Assembly: GCF_022869785.1 (NCBI RefSeq)
Contig: NZ_CP094997.1
Location: forward strand, 3,658,001 to 3,722,000
Direction: 5' to 3'
DNA from: Dyadobacter chenwenxiniae
GTDB lineage: Bacteria > Bacteroidota > Bacteroidia > Cytophagales > Spirosomataceae
Length of the DNA: 64,000 nt
Shown here: one piece after another, positions 33,491-41,461 of the stretch
Numbering within the stretch: the stretch's first letter is position 1
How the letters are laid out: each line of letters begins with the position of its first letter
Notes under the pieces: generated by a model
The model's database searches: none
What the model was told of the DNA's origin: nothing
The model's input: the letters and a program-made list of their open reading frames with translations, nothing else
Made by a program: the position numbers and the translations under genes

Positions 33491-33719
33491 AATGTGTAAA
33501 TATTGGAGTTTGTAACCGCCAATATAGCAAACCTAAGCATATACCAATACAAAAAAAAACACTTACGAATGACCCCAATTCGGAGAAAGACTTTTTTTGT
33601 TCTTTCAGAGGGAGAGAGAGGACTACGGAAAGGTCAACGGGGAAGACTATGTTTCTTTCCCTAGGCTATTCATTTGCTGCTAAATCCAGATTACTCGAAG
33701 CAGTCAGATAACGCTTTTG

Positions 33720-34751
33720 CTACTCATATTTTTGTAAATGCGGAAGGTGATAACGTTTTAAGAAGTCGGTTTTCGAATCCTTGTACGTAATTACCCCGCC
33801 TATCAGGTGAAGGAATTTGATGTAATACCATGCAAGGTCAACCTGATAGGGTTTAAATCCGCTACGGGCACTCTTGGGGTACAAGTGGTGGTTGTTATGC
33901 CATTCACCAGCGACGATGCCGGGCCACACCTGGTTAATCGAATTGTCATTTGTGTTGAAATCAACACCCTTTACCTGCACATTCTTACCCTTCCCATGGC
34001 CTTCATAGTTGAAAGTACGAACCCCAACAGCCCAAAAGCCCGCAGCGCCGAACATGCAACAAGCCAGCGCATGGCCGCCGATCAGGTAAAAAGTCAGATA
34101 CCAGAAAGACCAGTTGAGAATCCAGCCACGCAGCGCCGCGCCCGGGTTTACATAAGAGCCCCAGTGGAGGTACTGGCTATATGTATTTGCTTCTACACCG
34201 GTATGTTTCATCAGTAATGTTACACGATTATAATCGCTCTCACTAAGATCTTTTGCGATTGGCTGATGGTTCACATCTGCAAGGAAGCAGTACAGAAAAC
34301 CCGCCTTTGCGTTGTAAGGGTCACCTGGCTGATCGGACTTGGCGTGATGGACATGATGGGAGATTACATATATTTCCTCGGGTATCATGCTGATGGTCAA
34401 ATTTTTGGTGATAAACCGCCAAAAACCATTTTTGAACTTGTATGCCCGGTGGGTACAATACCTGTGATGCCAGATCGTACCATGAGTCCCCATGATGATC
34501 ATGCTATAAACAAATGCTACTGCCAGCAATGGCCAGGTAAAGAACTTGAATATAAACAGGCCCAAGAACGGTAACATGGCCAATACTTTAACCCAACTCA
34601 TCAGTGGCAACCAATTCCTGATGTCTTTGAATATATTCAGCCTATTAAAAAATTCCCGAAGGATCTGACTGTGAGTTGGTATGGCCAGCTCACCGTTTTC
34701 CTTCTTCCATCCATAGGAAGGGGGTTGCAATACATAATCAATAAATGCCAT
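33720..34751 (-). CDS. Fatty acid desaturase (acyl-CoA or acyl-lipid type)
   Basis: 343 residues from the ATG at 34751; an in-frame ATG at 34796 would add 15 residues (RPGINSRKPNFEKL). Three histidine boxes of membrane di-iron desaturases are seen: HHRYCTHRAYKF, ISHHVHHAKSDQPGDPY, and EWHNNHHLYP. Four hydrophobic segments lie at ~50-100 and ~200-260. It introduces a double bond (probably delta-9) into a fatty acyl chain with O2 and electrons from a ferredoxin- or cytochrome-like donor. A cold-shock gene 380 nt upstream is consistent with temperature-linked membrane fluidity, though no shared operon is seen. Confidence 0.9.
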   Translation of the reverse strand: MAFIDYVLQPPSYGWKKENGELAIPTHSQILREFFNRLNIFKDIRNWLPLMSWVKVLAMLPFLGLFIFKFFTWPLLAVAFVYSMIIMGTHGTIWHHRYCTHRAYKFKNGFWRFITKNLTISMIPEEIYVISHHVHHAKSDQPGDPYNAKAGFLYCFLADVNHQPIAKDLSESDYNRVTLLMKHTGVEANTYSQYLHWGSYVNPGAALRGWILNWSFWYLTFYLIGGHALACCMFGAAGFWAVGVRTFNYEGHGKGKNVQVKGVDFNTNDNSINQVWPGIVAGEWHNNHHLYPKSARSGFKPYQVDLAWYYIKFLHLIGGVITYKDSKTDFLKRYHLPHLQKYE

Positions 34752-35080
34752 TAGCTTCTCAAAATTTGGTTTTCTACTGTTTATCCCTGGACGCAAAGGC
34801 TATCAGCAATGATAGCTACTAAAAAAATCGGCAAATATAGATTGTGAACGGTTTGGATTCAAGCATACTATCGCTGTCACATATGGAATTTAGGGTATCA
34901 GATCGGGGAGCATACCTGCGGTATGGGAAGGGTTTATAAAGGTAACTTCAAGAGCAAGCGGCGGGAGAGTAAATCCGATGGCATAGTAAAAAACTGTGCC
35001 ACAGAATGGTTGCGCCGGGCAATGGCTTAATGGTGCCCGATAATGGTGAGGCTAAATAAAACAGCAAGCAACCTAGGGCA
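34752..35080. other. Gap of about 330 nt, no gene recognised
   Basis: Between the desaturase start and the cold-shock terminator, with no convincing frame or repeat. The direct-repeat-like sequences here are short. Confidence 0.45.
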
Positions 35081-35108
35081 AAAAAAAATCCTCCCGAAGG
35101 GGAGGATT
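35081..35108 (-). terminator. Terminator after the cold-shock gene (reverse strand)
   Basis: AATCCTCCC and GGGAGGATT pair around a 4-nt loop (35087-35095 and 35100-35108), with an eight-base T tract on the reverse strand from the A run at 35081-35088. Confidence 0.8.
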
Positions 35109-35132
35109 CAGCACTTGCGTGATATGGTTTGA

Positions 35133-35324
35133 TCAGATAATGCTTACATTAACTGCATTCAGTCCTTTTCTACCGTTCTCAATATCGTATGACACACTGT
35201 CGTTTTCACGAATATCATCATTGAGGCCAGACGTGTGTACAAAAATATCGTCTCCACCATGTTCGGGAGCAATGAAACCAAAACCTTTGGTGCCATTAAA
35301 AAACTTAACTGTTCCTTGATTCAT
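35133..35324 (-). CDS. Cold-shock protein, CspA family
   Basis: 63 residues, the typical length. The RNP-1 motif is KGFGFIAPE and RNP-2 is DIFVHTSGL, on a five-strand OB barrel starting QGTVKFFNGT. It binds single-stranded RNA and acts as an RNA chaperone during cold or growth transitions. The gene is a single-gene unit with a promoter at 35347-35376 and a terminator at 35081-35108. No cold-shock leader was identified: the predicted mRNA leader is only about 16 nt. Other homologues are not visible in the window. Confidence 0.95.
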   Translation of the reverse strand: MNQGTVKFFNGTKGFGFIAPEHGGDDIFVHTSGLNDDIRENDSVSYDIENGRKGLNAVNVSII

Positions 35325-35346
35325 AACTTTTTATTAAAATATTCCA

Positions 35347-35376
35347 CAAATGTAAAATAAAATTCCGAGAATTCAA
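35347..35376 (-). promoter_or_regulatory. Promoter of the cold-shock gene
   Basis: On the reverse strand, TTG (35374-35376) and TACATTTG (35347-35354) are 19 nt apart, an excellent match to the Bacteroidota consensus. Transcription would start near 35340. Confidence 0.65.
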
Positions 35377-35441
35377 GCTCTTGCAGAAATTATTAGAATA
35401 AAATTTCTTTTCCTGGACGGTTAGCTCAGTCCTAATGCAGT

Positions 35442-35864
35442 TTAAAAGTTATTAGGGGCGGCACATTTTTTCCAATATTTGATCATCACATCAATAGCTT
35501 CTTTGATCTCTTCATAGGTACCCGGTTTCACAAAAAAGCCTTGGGCAGAAGTGCTATAAGCATCTATCACTACCTGTTGATTAAGGGCAGTGGTAAAATA
35601 AATGTAAGGAATGCATTTTAAATTGAGATCGGCGTCTTGCTGTATCTTACTTCTTAGTTCTAATCCATTCAGTTCTGGCAAATTGATATCTGAAATGATA
35701 AGAAAAGGCCGATCGCTAGTTGAATAAAGAAAATCCAATGCCTTCAATCCACTTGAGAAGTACATTCTCTTGTTTGGATATCCCAATTCACCAAATACTT
35801 CTTCCAGGACGAATTGATCATCTTTGTCGTCTTCGATAATAATAATTGTGCCGTCTTTATTCAT
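35442..35864 (-). CDS. Single-domain response regulator
   Basis: 140 residues, only a receiver domain. Acidic residues D12/D13, phosphoacceptor D59 (FLIISDINLPELNG), T91/T92 and K113 (GFFVKPG) are all present, so it can be phosphorylated. The structure ends right after the receiver fold, with a short tail, as in Rcp1- or CheY-like regulators that act through protein contacts. It lies 210 nt downstream of a histidine kinase gene on the same strand, the likely partner. The target of the signal is unknown. Confidence 0.9.
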   Translation of the reverse strand: MNKDGTIIIIEDDKDDQFVLEEVFGELGYPNKRMYFSSGLKALDFLYSTSDRPFLIISDINLPELNGLELRSKIQQDADLNLKCIPYIYFTTALNQQVVIDAYSTSAQGFFVKPGTYEEIKEAIDVMIKYWKKCAAPNNF

Positions 35865-36074
35865 AATACATTAACCTCCAGACACATTACAAAAAAATAA
35901 TGCCATGTCACTCTTATATATTTTTGGCAAGCATCTTATAACGGATATTTATGTAATTCCTCCCCAGGTGCGGACAACAATGAATGCTTATTGGTTATGT
36001 AACCGCTATTGGCTATTAACCGGGTAGTTTGAACTAAACATAAGAGATTGAGTAAGTCTTCTTTGAGCATGTAA

Positions 36075-37352
36075 TCACTGATAACTAACGAACCTGATAC
36101 GGACAAGCGTGCCTTGGCCTGGGCTACTTTCTATGTCCATACTGGCCTTTAATAATTCACAAAGCTTCTTTACGATAAACAATCCAAGACCTTCGCTTTC
36201 CTTCATTTGGGAAGCAATATCATTTTTGATTGTTTCTGTTGAAGGTGGCTGGTCCATCGGATATTCTGACTTTCCGCCCTTTCGATGACTGCTGCCTTGC
36301 TGGCTTAACGGTTTTAGCTGTTCAGCTAGAAGGCCTGAGGGGCTGCTTGCAGGAAAGCCCGGCCCGGTATCCTGAATGCTAAGTATCCAGCGTGTATCGT
36401 TTTCTTGTGCCCAGGAAATGTATATACCTCCTTCGACGGTATACTTAAGAGCATTCATTAACAGGTTTTGAAGGATTCGCTGAATCTTAACAGGATCACT
36501 CTTCACTTTGAGCTTTTCTGGTCCCTCTCCGCGTAAGTCGAGACTGCGATGATCCGCGAAAGGACGTGCGGCCGCCACACTTTTACGCAACAGGTCTGCC
36601 ACATCAAACTCTTTTATCTCCAGGGTTTCCTGTCCTGCCTCAATGCGGGAAAAATCACTTAATTGCACGAGCATATCGCGTATTGAACCCAAATTTCTGT
36701 TGAGCATTGCAAAAAGCTCCGTCCGTTCTTTTTCACTCCCCGGCAGCTCCAGCAGGTGCGAAACCCCAAACAATGTACTAAAGCCGGATCGGAGGTCGTG
36801 GGTGGTTTCCCGCAAATGCTTATTTCGCTTTTCCCCCAACTCCTCCAGCTGATGCAGTGCCTTTCTTGTAGCATTGACCTGCTCAGCTGCGTTGGTCTGG
36901 CGTAGTTCATCGTAGTAAAGTACGCTGCCACGGCTTGCTTCCTGAGAAACACATAGCACATGCTGATAGACTTCCAGTAGCACGTCAGCCGAAATATCTT
37001 GTTCCTTATGAAACTGGTTAATTGTCTCCATCAGGATATTGAAAAGCAGCTCCAGCTCAACTAATAACTCAGGAAGTGAATAACCCCGCTGCCACCGGTG
37101 AAGCCCATGTTCCTGTGCCACAATGACCACCTCTGACTCCTCCGGTAATTTTGCCAGGCGCTGATTCAGAATATTTAAAATTGCAGGCACCTGGTCATTG
37201 AATTCTTCTCTGGAAAAGCTGGTTTTGCTTAACATAACCAGGTCTTCTGCACAGGTTGAACGCCATTTATTTAGAATACTTTCCCGCTGCATTTGTAAAT
37301 GCCGGATAATATCACTCATTTGTTTTTCCGTTTTAGAAGGGGCCTTTGCCAT
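36075..37352 (-). CDS. Sensor histidine kinase with RsbRD-like N-terminal domain
   Basis: 425 residues. Residues ~10-150 are helical and match RsbR/RsbRD N-terminal domains (MSDIIRHLQMQRESILNKW, and later LHRWQRGYSLPELLVELELLFNILMETI), soluble and without membrane segments. The HisKA helix has H185 in RETTHDLRSGFSTLFGV. The HATPase region (~285-425) has LQNLLMNALKYTVEGGI (N box), SIQDTGPGFPA (G1) and GLGLFIVKKLCELL (G2). It is therefore a cytoplasmic kinase sensing an internal signal. A receiver-only protein is downstream. No output protein is evident. Confidence 0.9.
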   Translation of the reverse strand: MAKAPSKTEKQMSDIIRHLQMQRESILNKWRSTCAEDLVMLSKTSFSREEFNDQVPAILNILNQRLAKLPEESEVVIVAQEHGLHRWQRGYSLPELLVELELLFNILMETINQFHKEQDISADVLLEVYQHVLCVSQEASRGSVLYYDELRQTNAAEQVNATRKALHQLEELGEKRNKHLRETTHDLRSGFSTLFGVSHLLELPGSEKERTELFAMLNRNLGSIRDMLVQLSDFSRIEAGQETLEIKEFDVADLLRKSVAAARPFADHRSLDLRGEGPEKLKVKSDPVKIQRILQNLLMNALKYTVEGGIYISWAQENDTRWILSIQDTGPGFPASSPSGLLAEQLKPLSQQGSSHRKGGKSEYPMDQPPSTETIKNDIASQMKESEGLGLFIVKKLCELLKASMDIESSPGQGTLVRIRFVSYQ

Positions 37353-37921
37353 AGTTCTTGTTTTTAATATACGCAGCTTTGCCCTTTCTCATTAATAGTG
37401 TGCCAAATTGCTGTTCCTGGTAAAGTTCTTGGTGACCTGGAATTCATTTCATGTTGAGAGCATAACGCCACCAAAAGCGTCTATGCATATTGGAAAGCAC
37501 GCTTACACTTATTATGTAACCGATGTTGACCTACTAAAAATTCGGCAGTTAAACTGTACTCTCAGAACTTTCGATCTTTTCTCGTTCAATTCACTTGTTG
37601 CTAAATCTGCTGCTCGAAAGTACAAGTTAGTATAACAGCAAATCTAAATACAGCATGCTGAGAGTTGATACATTTAACTGGGCCATTGCAGATCAGTTAA
37701 AAGCTCAGTTTGTAAATGGGGAACTTCTGATACCTCGGATTTAATTAACTTTTGATTTGCGGCTCTTCCACTCTGGCTGCCACACAGCGGCTGTTTTACC
37801 TGTAGATCTTGGCATACAGCCAACTCCAAATGACTAATCTCGCCAAATGCTTACCAACGCGCCTCCGTCAGTTACTAAGCTAGCCCAAGCAGCCTAACAA
37901 AATGTTCGACTGATGTTCGAC
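37353..37921. other. Gap of about 570 nt, no gene recognised
   Basis: A 75-residue frame at 37408-37635 has no features of a real gene. A sequence at 37589-37608 matches one at 33668-37 side (33668-33687) with two or three differences. Otherwise only AT-rich, frame-poor sequence before the tRNA gene. Confidence 0.45.
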
Positions 37922-37923
37922 TA

Positions 37924-37962
37924 AAAAAAACAGGCTTCTAAGTTTTTACACTTAAAAGCCTG
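37924..37962 (-). terminator. Terminator after tRNA-Ala (reverse strand)
   Basis: On the reverse strand CAGGCTT and AAGCCTG pair (37931-37937 with 37956-37962 on the forward strand) and an eight-base T tract follows. It ends the tRNA transcript. Confidence 0.75.
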
Positions 37963-37972
37963 ATAATTGATG

Positions 37973-38046
<74 letters not shown>

Positions 38047-38136
38047 ATTTCAAAACTGCAACACCCTCCGTCGAAGGGAGTGCAAAGATGAAACGGAGAA
38101 TCCTTATAAGCAAGCATGTCGCTATTTTTATCTTGA

Positions 38137-38313
38137 TTACCTTCGCCCGCCTCCAAATGCCCTGGATAACGCCCAGATCACAATCGCAATGACCGCAACC
38201 ACTAATATAACGCCGGTCCAAACGCCACCTTTAAAAATGCCGCCTACGACTTCACAGCCTGTAAGTGTTACGGTTAATAGCAAAACGACGAGGAAGTTGA
38301 TGTATGCTTTCAT
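38137..38313 (-). CDS. Small lipoprotein with one membrane helix
   Basis: 58 residues, below usual ORF cut-offs. A lipoprotein signal FLVVLLLTVTLTGC puts the cysteine at residue 20. The mature part is EVVGGIFKGGVWTGVILVVAVIAIVIWAL followed by basic residues GGGRR; it is one hydrophobic helix. Bacteroidota have many such proteins starting CEVVGGIFKxGVW; some are listed as phosphatidate cytidylyltransferase, which the length rules out. Role unknown. The gene lies next to a tRNA and a DnaQ-type exonuclease without an obvious operon. Confidence 0.7.
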   Translation of the reverse strand: MKAYINFLVVLLLTVTLTGCEVVGGIFKGGVWTGVILVVAVIAIVIWALSRAFGGGRR

Positions 38314-38383
38314 GTGCAGGTAAAATTTAGGTTGATACTTTAATGCTTTACCTAAATAATCGTTCCACTTCCGGAAACCGCAT

Positions 38384-38911
38384 TCATCTCAACATGAAAT
38401 CCATCGGAATAAGACTCTGACGATCATTAACAAGCAGTTTTTCAAACAATTGCACCGTTGCCGCCGCGTCACCATGCGCCCTGTGCCGGTTTTCAATGCA
38501 GATTTCAAGGCTCTCGCAGAGATTGCCTAAACTGTAAGATTTCAACCCCGGAAATATTTTCCGGCTCAGTTGAACGGTGCACAGTAAATCCCGTTGGAAA
38601 TACTCGTCCATCGCACCAAACTCGCGTTTGATAAAACCATAATCAAACTTCGCATTATGCGCTACAAACCAGGCATCCTTCGTTAATGCACGAACGGAAT
38701 CCTGCACGTCATAAAATGTAGGTGAATCCTGCACCATCGCATTGTCTATCCCCGTAAGGCGGGTAATGAACGGTGGAATATATATTTCGGGATTGATAAG
38801 GGAATGAAAGATATCGACAATCTGCTGACCATCATGCCTGAACACGGCTATCTCAGTAATGCGCGCTCCTCCTCCCCCGCCTGTTGTTTCAATATCTACT
38901 ATTGCATACAT
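38384..38911 (-). CDS. DnaQ-like 3'-5' exonuclease
   Basis: 175 residues of the DEDDh type: YAIVDIETTG at the start (D6, E8), the second motif VAHNAKFDYGFIKREF, and HRAHGDAAATVQLFEKLL with histidine and aspartate of motif III. Length is one exonuclease domain. The common Bacteroidota form joins such a domain to a GIY-YIG nuclease; here only the exonuclease is seen. It may proofread DNA polymerase III or trim RNA or DNA ends. No replication gene is next to it. A hairpin for the upstream tonB gene lies 46 nt from its start. Confidence 0.88.
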   Translation of the reverse strand: MYAIVDIETTGGGGGARITEIAVFRHDGQQIVDIFHSLINPEIYIPPFITRLTGIDNAMVQDSPTFYDVQDSVRALTKDAWFVAHNAKFDYGFIKREFGAMDEYFQRDLLCTVQLSRKIFPGLKSYSLGNLCESLEICIENRHRAHGDAAATVQLFEKLLVNDRQSLIPMDFMLR

Positions 38912-38956
38912 TAACCTTACAACTCTTTCTATTTAATATTTATATACAAAAAAACA

Positions 38957-38986
38957 AAAAAATCCCCGGCAAAGCGAGGATTTTTT
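38957..38986 (-). terminator. Terminator after the tonB gene (reverse strand)
   Basis: AAAAAATCC and GGATTTTTT (38957-38965 and 38978-38986) form a stem with a T tract on the reverse strand; it lies 40 nt after the end of the tonB-like gene at 39026. Confidence 0.7.
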
Positions 38987-39025
38987 CAATAATCGGGAGG
39001 CATTTACGCAATGCCGTGAGAAACC

Positions 39026-40048
39026 TTAATTCAGCTGAAAAACGATTGGTAACGTGAAGCGGACTTTCACAGGCACTCCGGCTTGCTTGCCAGGAATCCA
39101 GTCTTTCATCAGCTTAACCACGCGTACCGCTTCTTCATCACAGCCAAAACCAATTCCCTTAATTGCAGTCACATTTTCAATTTTTCCATCAGATGCAACA
39201 GTGAATTCAACAAAAACCTTTCCTTGAACCTCAGCTTGCGCTGCACTGGAAGGGTATCTCAGGTTTTTTTGCAGGAAAGCACCCATTTCCGCAAGTCCAC
39301 CCCTATATCGGGGCGCTTGTTCAACGCTCCTGAATATTTCTTCTTTCCTTGGTTCCAATCCGGCCGTCGCGGGCTTCGATGAAGCAGCTTCGGGAGCAGG
39401 CGGAACGATAATCGTTATTTCCTCCATGCCATCCAATGTTTTTTCTGCTGGCTGCGCATTTTCCAGCTCTTCAATGGCCGGAGGGAGATTTTCAACGGTG
39501 ACCTGTTCATCCGGCAAAACAACCGGAGGCAACGAACGGACCGTTTTAGGCGCTGGTGCAACCTCCTCCTTAACAGGTGGCTTCGGAAGCATTTCCGGCG
39601 TAATGTTCAGCGGGTTCGCTTCAACAATATAGGCAATGTCTTCCGGCTTAGATTCCGGCACTAAACGTGCGTAGAGATTGGGAAACATGACTAAAAGCAG
39701 AAAAAGCGTGACGCCCATCAACACCGAGCGCTGAATAGTCTGTCCGTAACTTTTCCTCAGATCATACGCTCCATACAATTTGTTACGGCCTTCGAAAACA
39801 ATGTCATTCAATGATTTTTTCATGGCTAACAGATTTTTGTGATCGACACTCAGGTTAAGGAGAGATTGCGGATCAGCAGTTTCCAGAATATTATCATAGA
39901 TCTGCTCAAACGGTTTTCCATCCCAAAGACGCTCTTCTGCTTCGCAAGCCAGGTGGTCCAGGATTTCGGGTAGCAACTCCGGATCCAACTTGCTTGACTG
40001 CAAATATTTGTTAATCAAATCGATGCGATTTTCCTGAAGGCGTTTCAT
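39026..40048 (-). CDS. TonB-like energy transducer with helical N-terminal module
   Basis: 340 residues. Residues ~1-75 form a helical module (LINKYLQSSKLDPELLPEILDHLACEAEERLWDG), similar to the prefix found on proteins paired with PadR. A TonB N terminus follows, with IVFEGRNKLYGAYDLRKSYG near 85-105 and a membrane helix SVLMGVTLFLLLVMF at ~110-125, then a proline- and acid-rich linker, then the C-terminal TonB domain (~255-340) with GGLAEMGAFLQKNLRYPSSAAQAEVQGKVFVEFTVASDGKI. TonB carries proton-motive-force energy to outer-membrane receptors, such as the SusC protein at 59786. It is 37 nt downstream of a PadR gene, which probably regulates it. Confidence 0.9.
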   Translation of the reverse strand: MKRLQENRIDLINKYLQSSKLDPELLPEILDHLACEAEERLWDGKPFEQIYDNILETADPQSLLNLSVDHKNLLAMKKSLNDIVFEGRNKLYGAYDLRKSYGQTIQRSVLMGVTLFLLLVMFPNLYARLVPESKPEDIAYIVEANPLNITPEMLPKPPVKEEVAPAPKTVRSLPPVVLPDEQVTVENLPPAIEELENAQPAEKTLDGMEEITIIVPPAPEAASSKPATAGLEPRKEEIFRSVEQAPRYRGGLAEMGAFLQKNLRYPSSAAQAEVQGKVFVEFTVASDGKIENVTAIKGIGFGCDEEAVRVVKLMKDWIPGKQAGVPVKVRFTLPIVFQLN

Positions 40049-40085
40049 CGGTTTATCTGTTTAGATATGAGCCATGTAACAAGGT

Positions 40086-40439
40086 CTACTCAGTTGCCAA
40101 ACTTTTTGGAGCCAGTAATAATCTCACTGCATCTATAAAACGTTCAAGGTCATTGGTTTTATTACGGGCAGCCTCATTTCCAGGGGTTGTCAGTGAATAA
40201 TATTTCCTCAAACGGCCATCCACCTCGACCGACTCGGTTATCAGCATTCCTTCTTGTTCTAATTTATGCAAAACAGGATACAACGCACCGAATGTCAATG
40301 CGATAGCTCCGCCTGTCCTTTCTTTTACCTCCTGGGTTATCTCATATCCGTACATCCGTTCGTGCTCAGCCAATAGGTTCAATACTATGGTCTTCAATGT
40401 ACCGCGTACGTACTCGTTACTCGTTGCGTTATTCTCCAT
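40086..40439 (-). CDS. PadR-family transcriptional regulator
   Basis: 117 residues. The winged helix domain has LNLLAEHERMYGYEITQEVKERTGGAIALTFGALYPVLHKLEQEGML and the wing VDGRLRKYYSLT; the C terminus is a short dimer helix (GNEAARNKTNDLERFIDAVRLLL). This is the short PadR type that pairs with a membrane gene next to it. Here it lies 37 nt upstream of the TonB-like gene, so the pair is probably one operon under its own repression. Its ligand is unknown; no palindrome was assigned. Confidence 0.93.
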   Translation of the reverse strand: MENNATSNEYVRGTLKTIVLNLLAEHERMYGYEITQEVKERTGGAIALTFGALYPVLHKLEQEGMLITESVEVDGRLRKYYSLTTPGNEAARNKTNDLERFIDAVRLLLAPKSLATE

Positions 40440-40537
40440 GAGTCATTTTGTTTCTGAACAAATATATATAAGTTCTTTATATATACAATACAAAATTATG
40501 AGATTTATTTTTCCTTACAAATGATTGTCAAAAAATT

Positions 40538-41008
40538 TTAACTTTCAGCCAGCGGTATCGAGCGATTAATCCGTTCCTCGAGAGAAATAAAGGTTTCCGT
40601 GCGCTGGATGCCATTTACCTTCTGAATCTTATCGTGCAGGATCTCACGCAAATGCCCCGTATCGCGGCATACGATTTTCAAAAATATACTGTAAATGCCT
40701 GTGGTATAGTGGATATTGACAACCTCGGGAATGCCTTCCAGCTCTGTCGCAACTTGCTCGTACAAGGAACTCTTATCTAAGTAAATTCCTAAAAACGCGC
40801 TGATATCCCAGCCTAATTTAGCAGGGTCGATTACGAGTTGCGAGCCTTTGACAATGCCCATTTGTTCCAGCTTTTTCATGCGAACGTGTACGGTACCGCC
40901 GGACACAAACACTCTTTTACCGATCTCCGTATAAGGCAATGCCGCATTCTCAATTAACAGAGAAAGTATGCGCAAATCGGTGCTGTCTATATCTGAATAT
41001 TTCTGCAT
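40538..41008 (-). CDS. Lrp/AsnC-family regulator
   Basis: 156 residues. The N-terminal helix-turn-helix is IDSTDLRILSLLIENAALPYTEIGKRVFVSGGTVHVRMKKLEQMGIV, and the C-terminal RAM ligand-binding domain is from ~70, with AFLGIYLDKSSLYEQVATEL and TGIYSIFLKIVCRDTGHLREILHDKIQ. Members sense amino acids and act locally or globally. Length and domain order are standard. The next gene on the same strand side is the 41462 fusion gene, beyond the tRNA-like RNA, so no partner can be named. There is no sign of the metabolic gene it might control. Confidence 0.93.
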   Translation of the reverse strand: MQKYSDIDSTDLRILSLLIENAALPYTEIGKRVFVSGGTVHVRMKKLEQMGIVKGSQLVIDPAKLGWDISAFLGIYLDKSSLYEQVATELEGIPEVVNIHYTTGIYSIFLKIVCRDTGHLREILHDKIQKVNGIQRTETFISLEERINRSIPLAES

Positions 41009-41117
41009 TTACCCCAAATTGTTTGAATTTTTCATAATAAACCTATCTAATTTATAGAACAATTGTAAATTTTAACAATTTTAAATGAAAATATTTTATA
41101 TTTAAGTTGAGAAGTTT

Positions 41118-41125
41118 TAGTTTTG
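41118..41125 (+). promoter_or_regulatory. Candidate -7 element TAGTTTTG for the tRNA-like RNA
   Basis: TAGTTTTG is an exact fit to TAnnTTTG. The -33 region lacks a clear TTTG, so it is only a candidate. A start near 41131 would give a leader of about 50 nt before the tRNA-like domain at 41184. Confidence 0.4.
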
Positions 41126-41183
41126 CAAAACCAAAGTATGAGGTATCTTAATAAAATGCCTCTTACAATGAGAAATGTCACAT

Positions 41184-41344
41184 TGTAGGGTGATGAAATT
41201 GGCAGCCATGCCCTCCTGTCTCGGGGGTGGTGAATAAGGGATAAACGCGGCATAATGCCGACGCAAGTCGACTGGGGTGGACCACCAACAGTATTTGTAC
41301 CGTAGCTAACCGCACCGTGGGTGGTTCGAATCCCCCTCCTACAG
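41184..41344 (+). ncRNA. tRNA-like RNA with a ~92-nt insertion in the variable region
   Basis: Acceptor strand TGTAGGG (41184-41190) pairs perfectly with TCCTACA (41337-41343); discriminator G. Next come TG, a 3-bp D stem ATG/CAT around AAATTGGCAGC as in leucine and serine tRNAs, an anticodon stem CCCTC/GGGGG (41211-41215, 41223-41227; one T-G pair) with loop CTGTCTC (anticodon position reads GTC), then about 92 nt (41228-41319), then a T arm with loop TTCGAAT (41325-41331) and one mismatched pair. The insert holds a hairpin CGGCA-TAA-TGCCG (41248-41260). A strong terminator follows at 41420. It is not a normal tRNA: pyrimidine at position 37 and the insert size argue against decoding. It could be a tmRNA-like, regulatory or pseudo-tRNA element. 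Confidence 0.6.
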
Positions 41345-41419
41345 CAAAAAAAACTTGACAAGCGAATATTTTCGTATTAGTTTTATTTGGTTTTTAGTTT
41401 GTTGATGAAGTGTAATTTG

Positions 41420-41455
41420 ACACGCGGGTTCATTTTGAAACCTGCGTGTTTTTTT
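41420..41455 (+). terminator. Terminator of the tRNA-like transcript
   Basis: ACACGCGGGTT (41420-41430) pairs with AACCTGCGTGT (41439-41449), with one G-T pair, followed by a run of T residues to 41455. It is in forward orientation, just before the convergent stop of the 41462 gene, and supports an independent forward transcript. Confidence 0.75.
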
Positions 41456-41461
41456 ATACAC

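Noticed and set aside
41047..41361. 104-residue reverse frame across the tRNA-like RNA
   Set aside because: It reads the complement of a structured RNA, with no signal, motif or typical composition of a protein.
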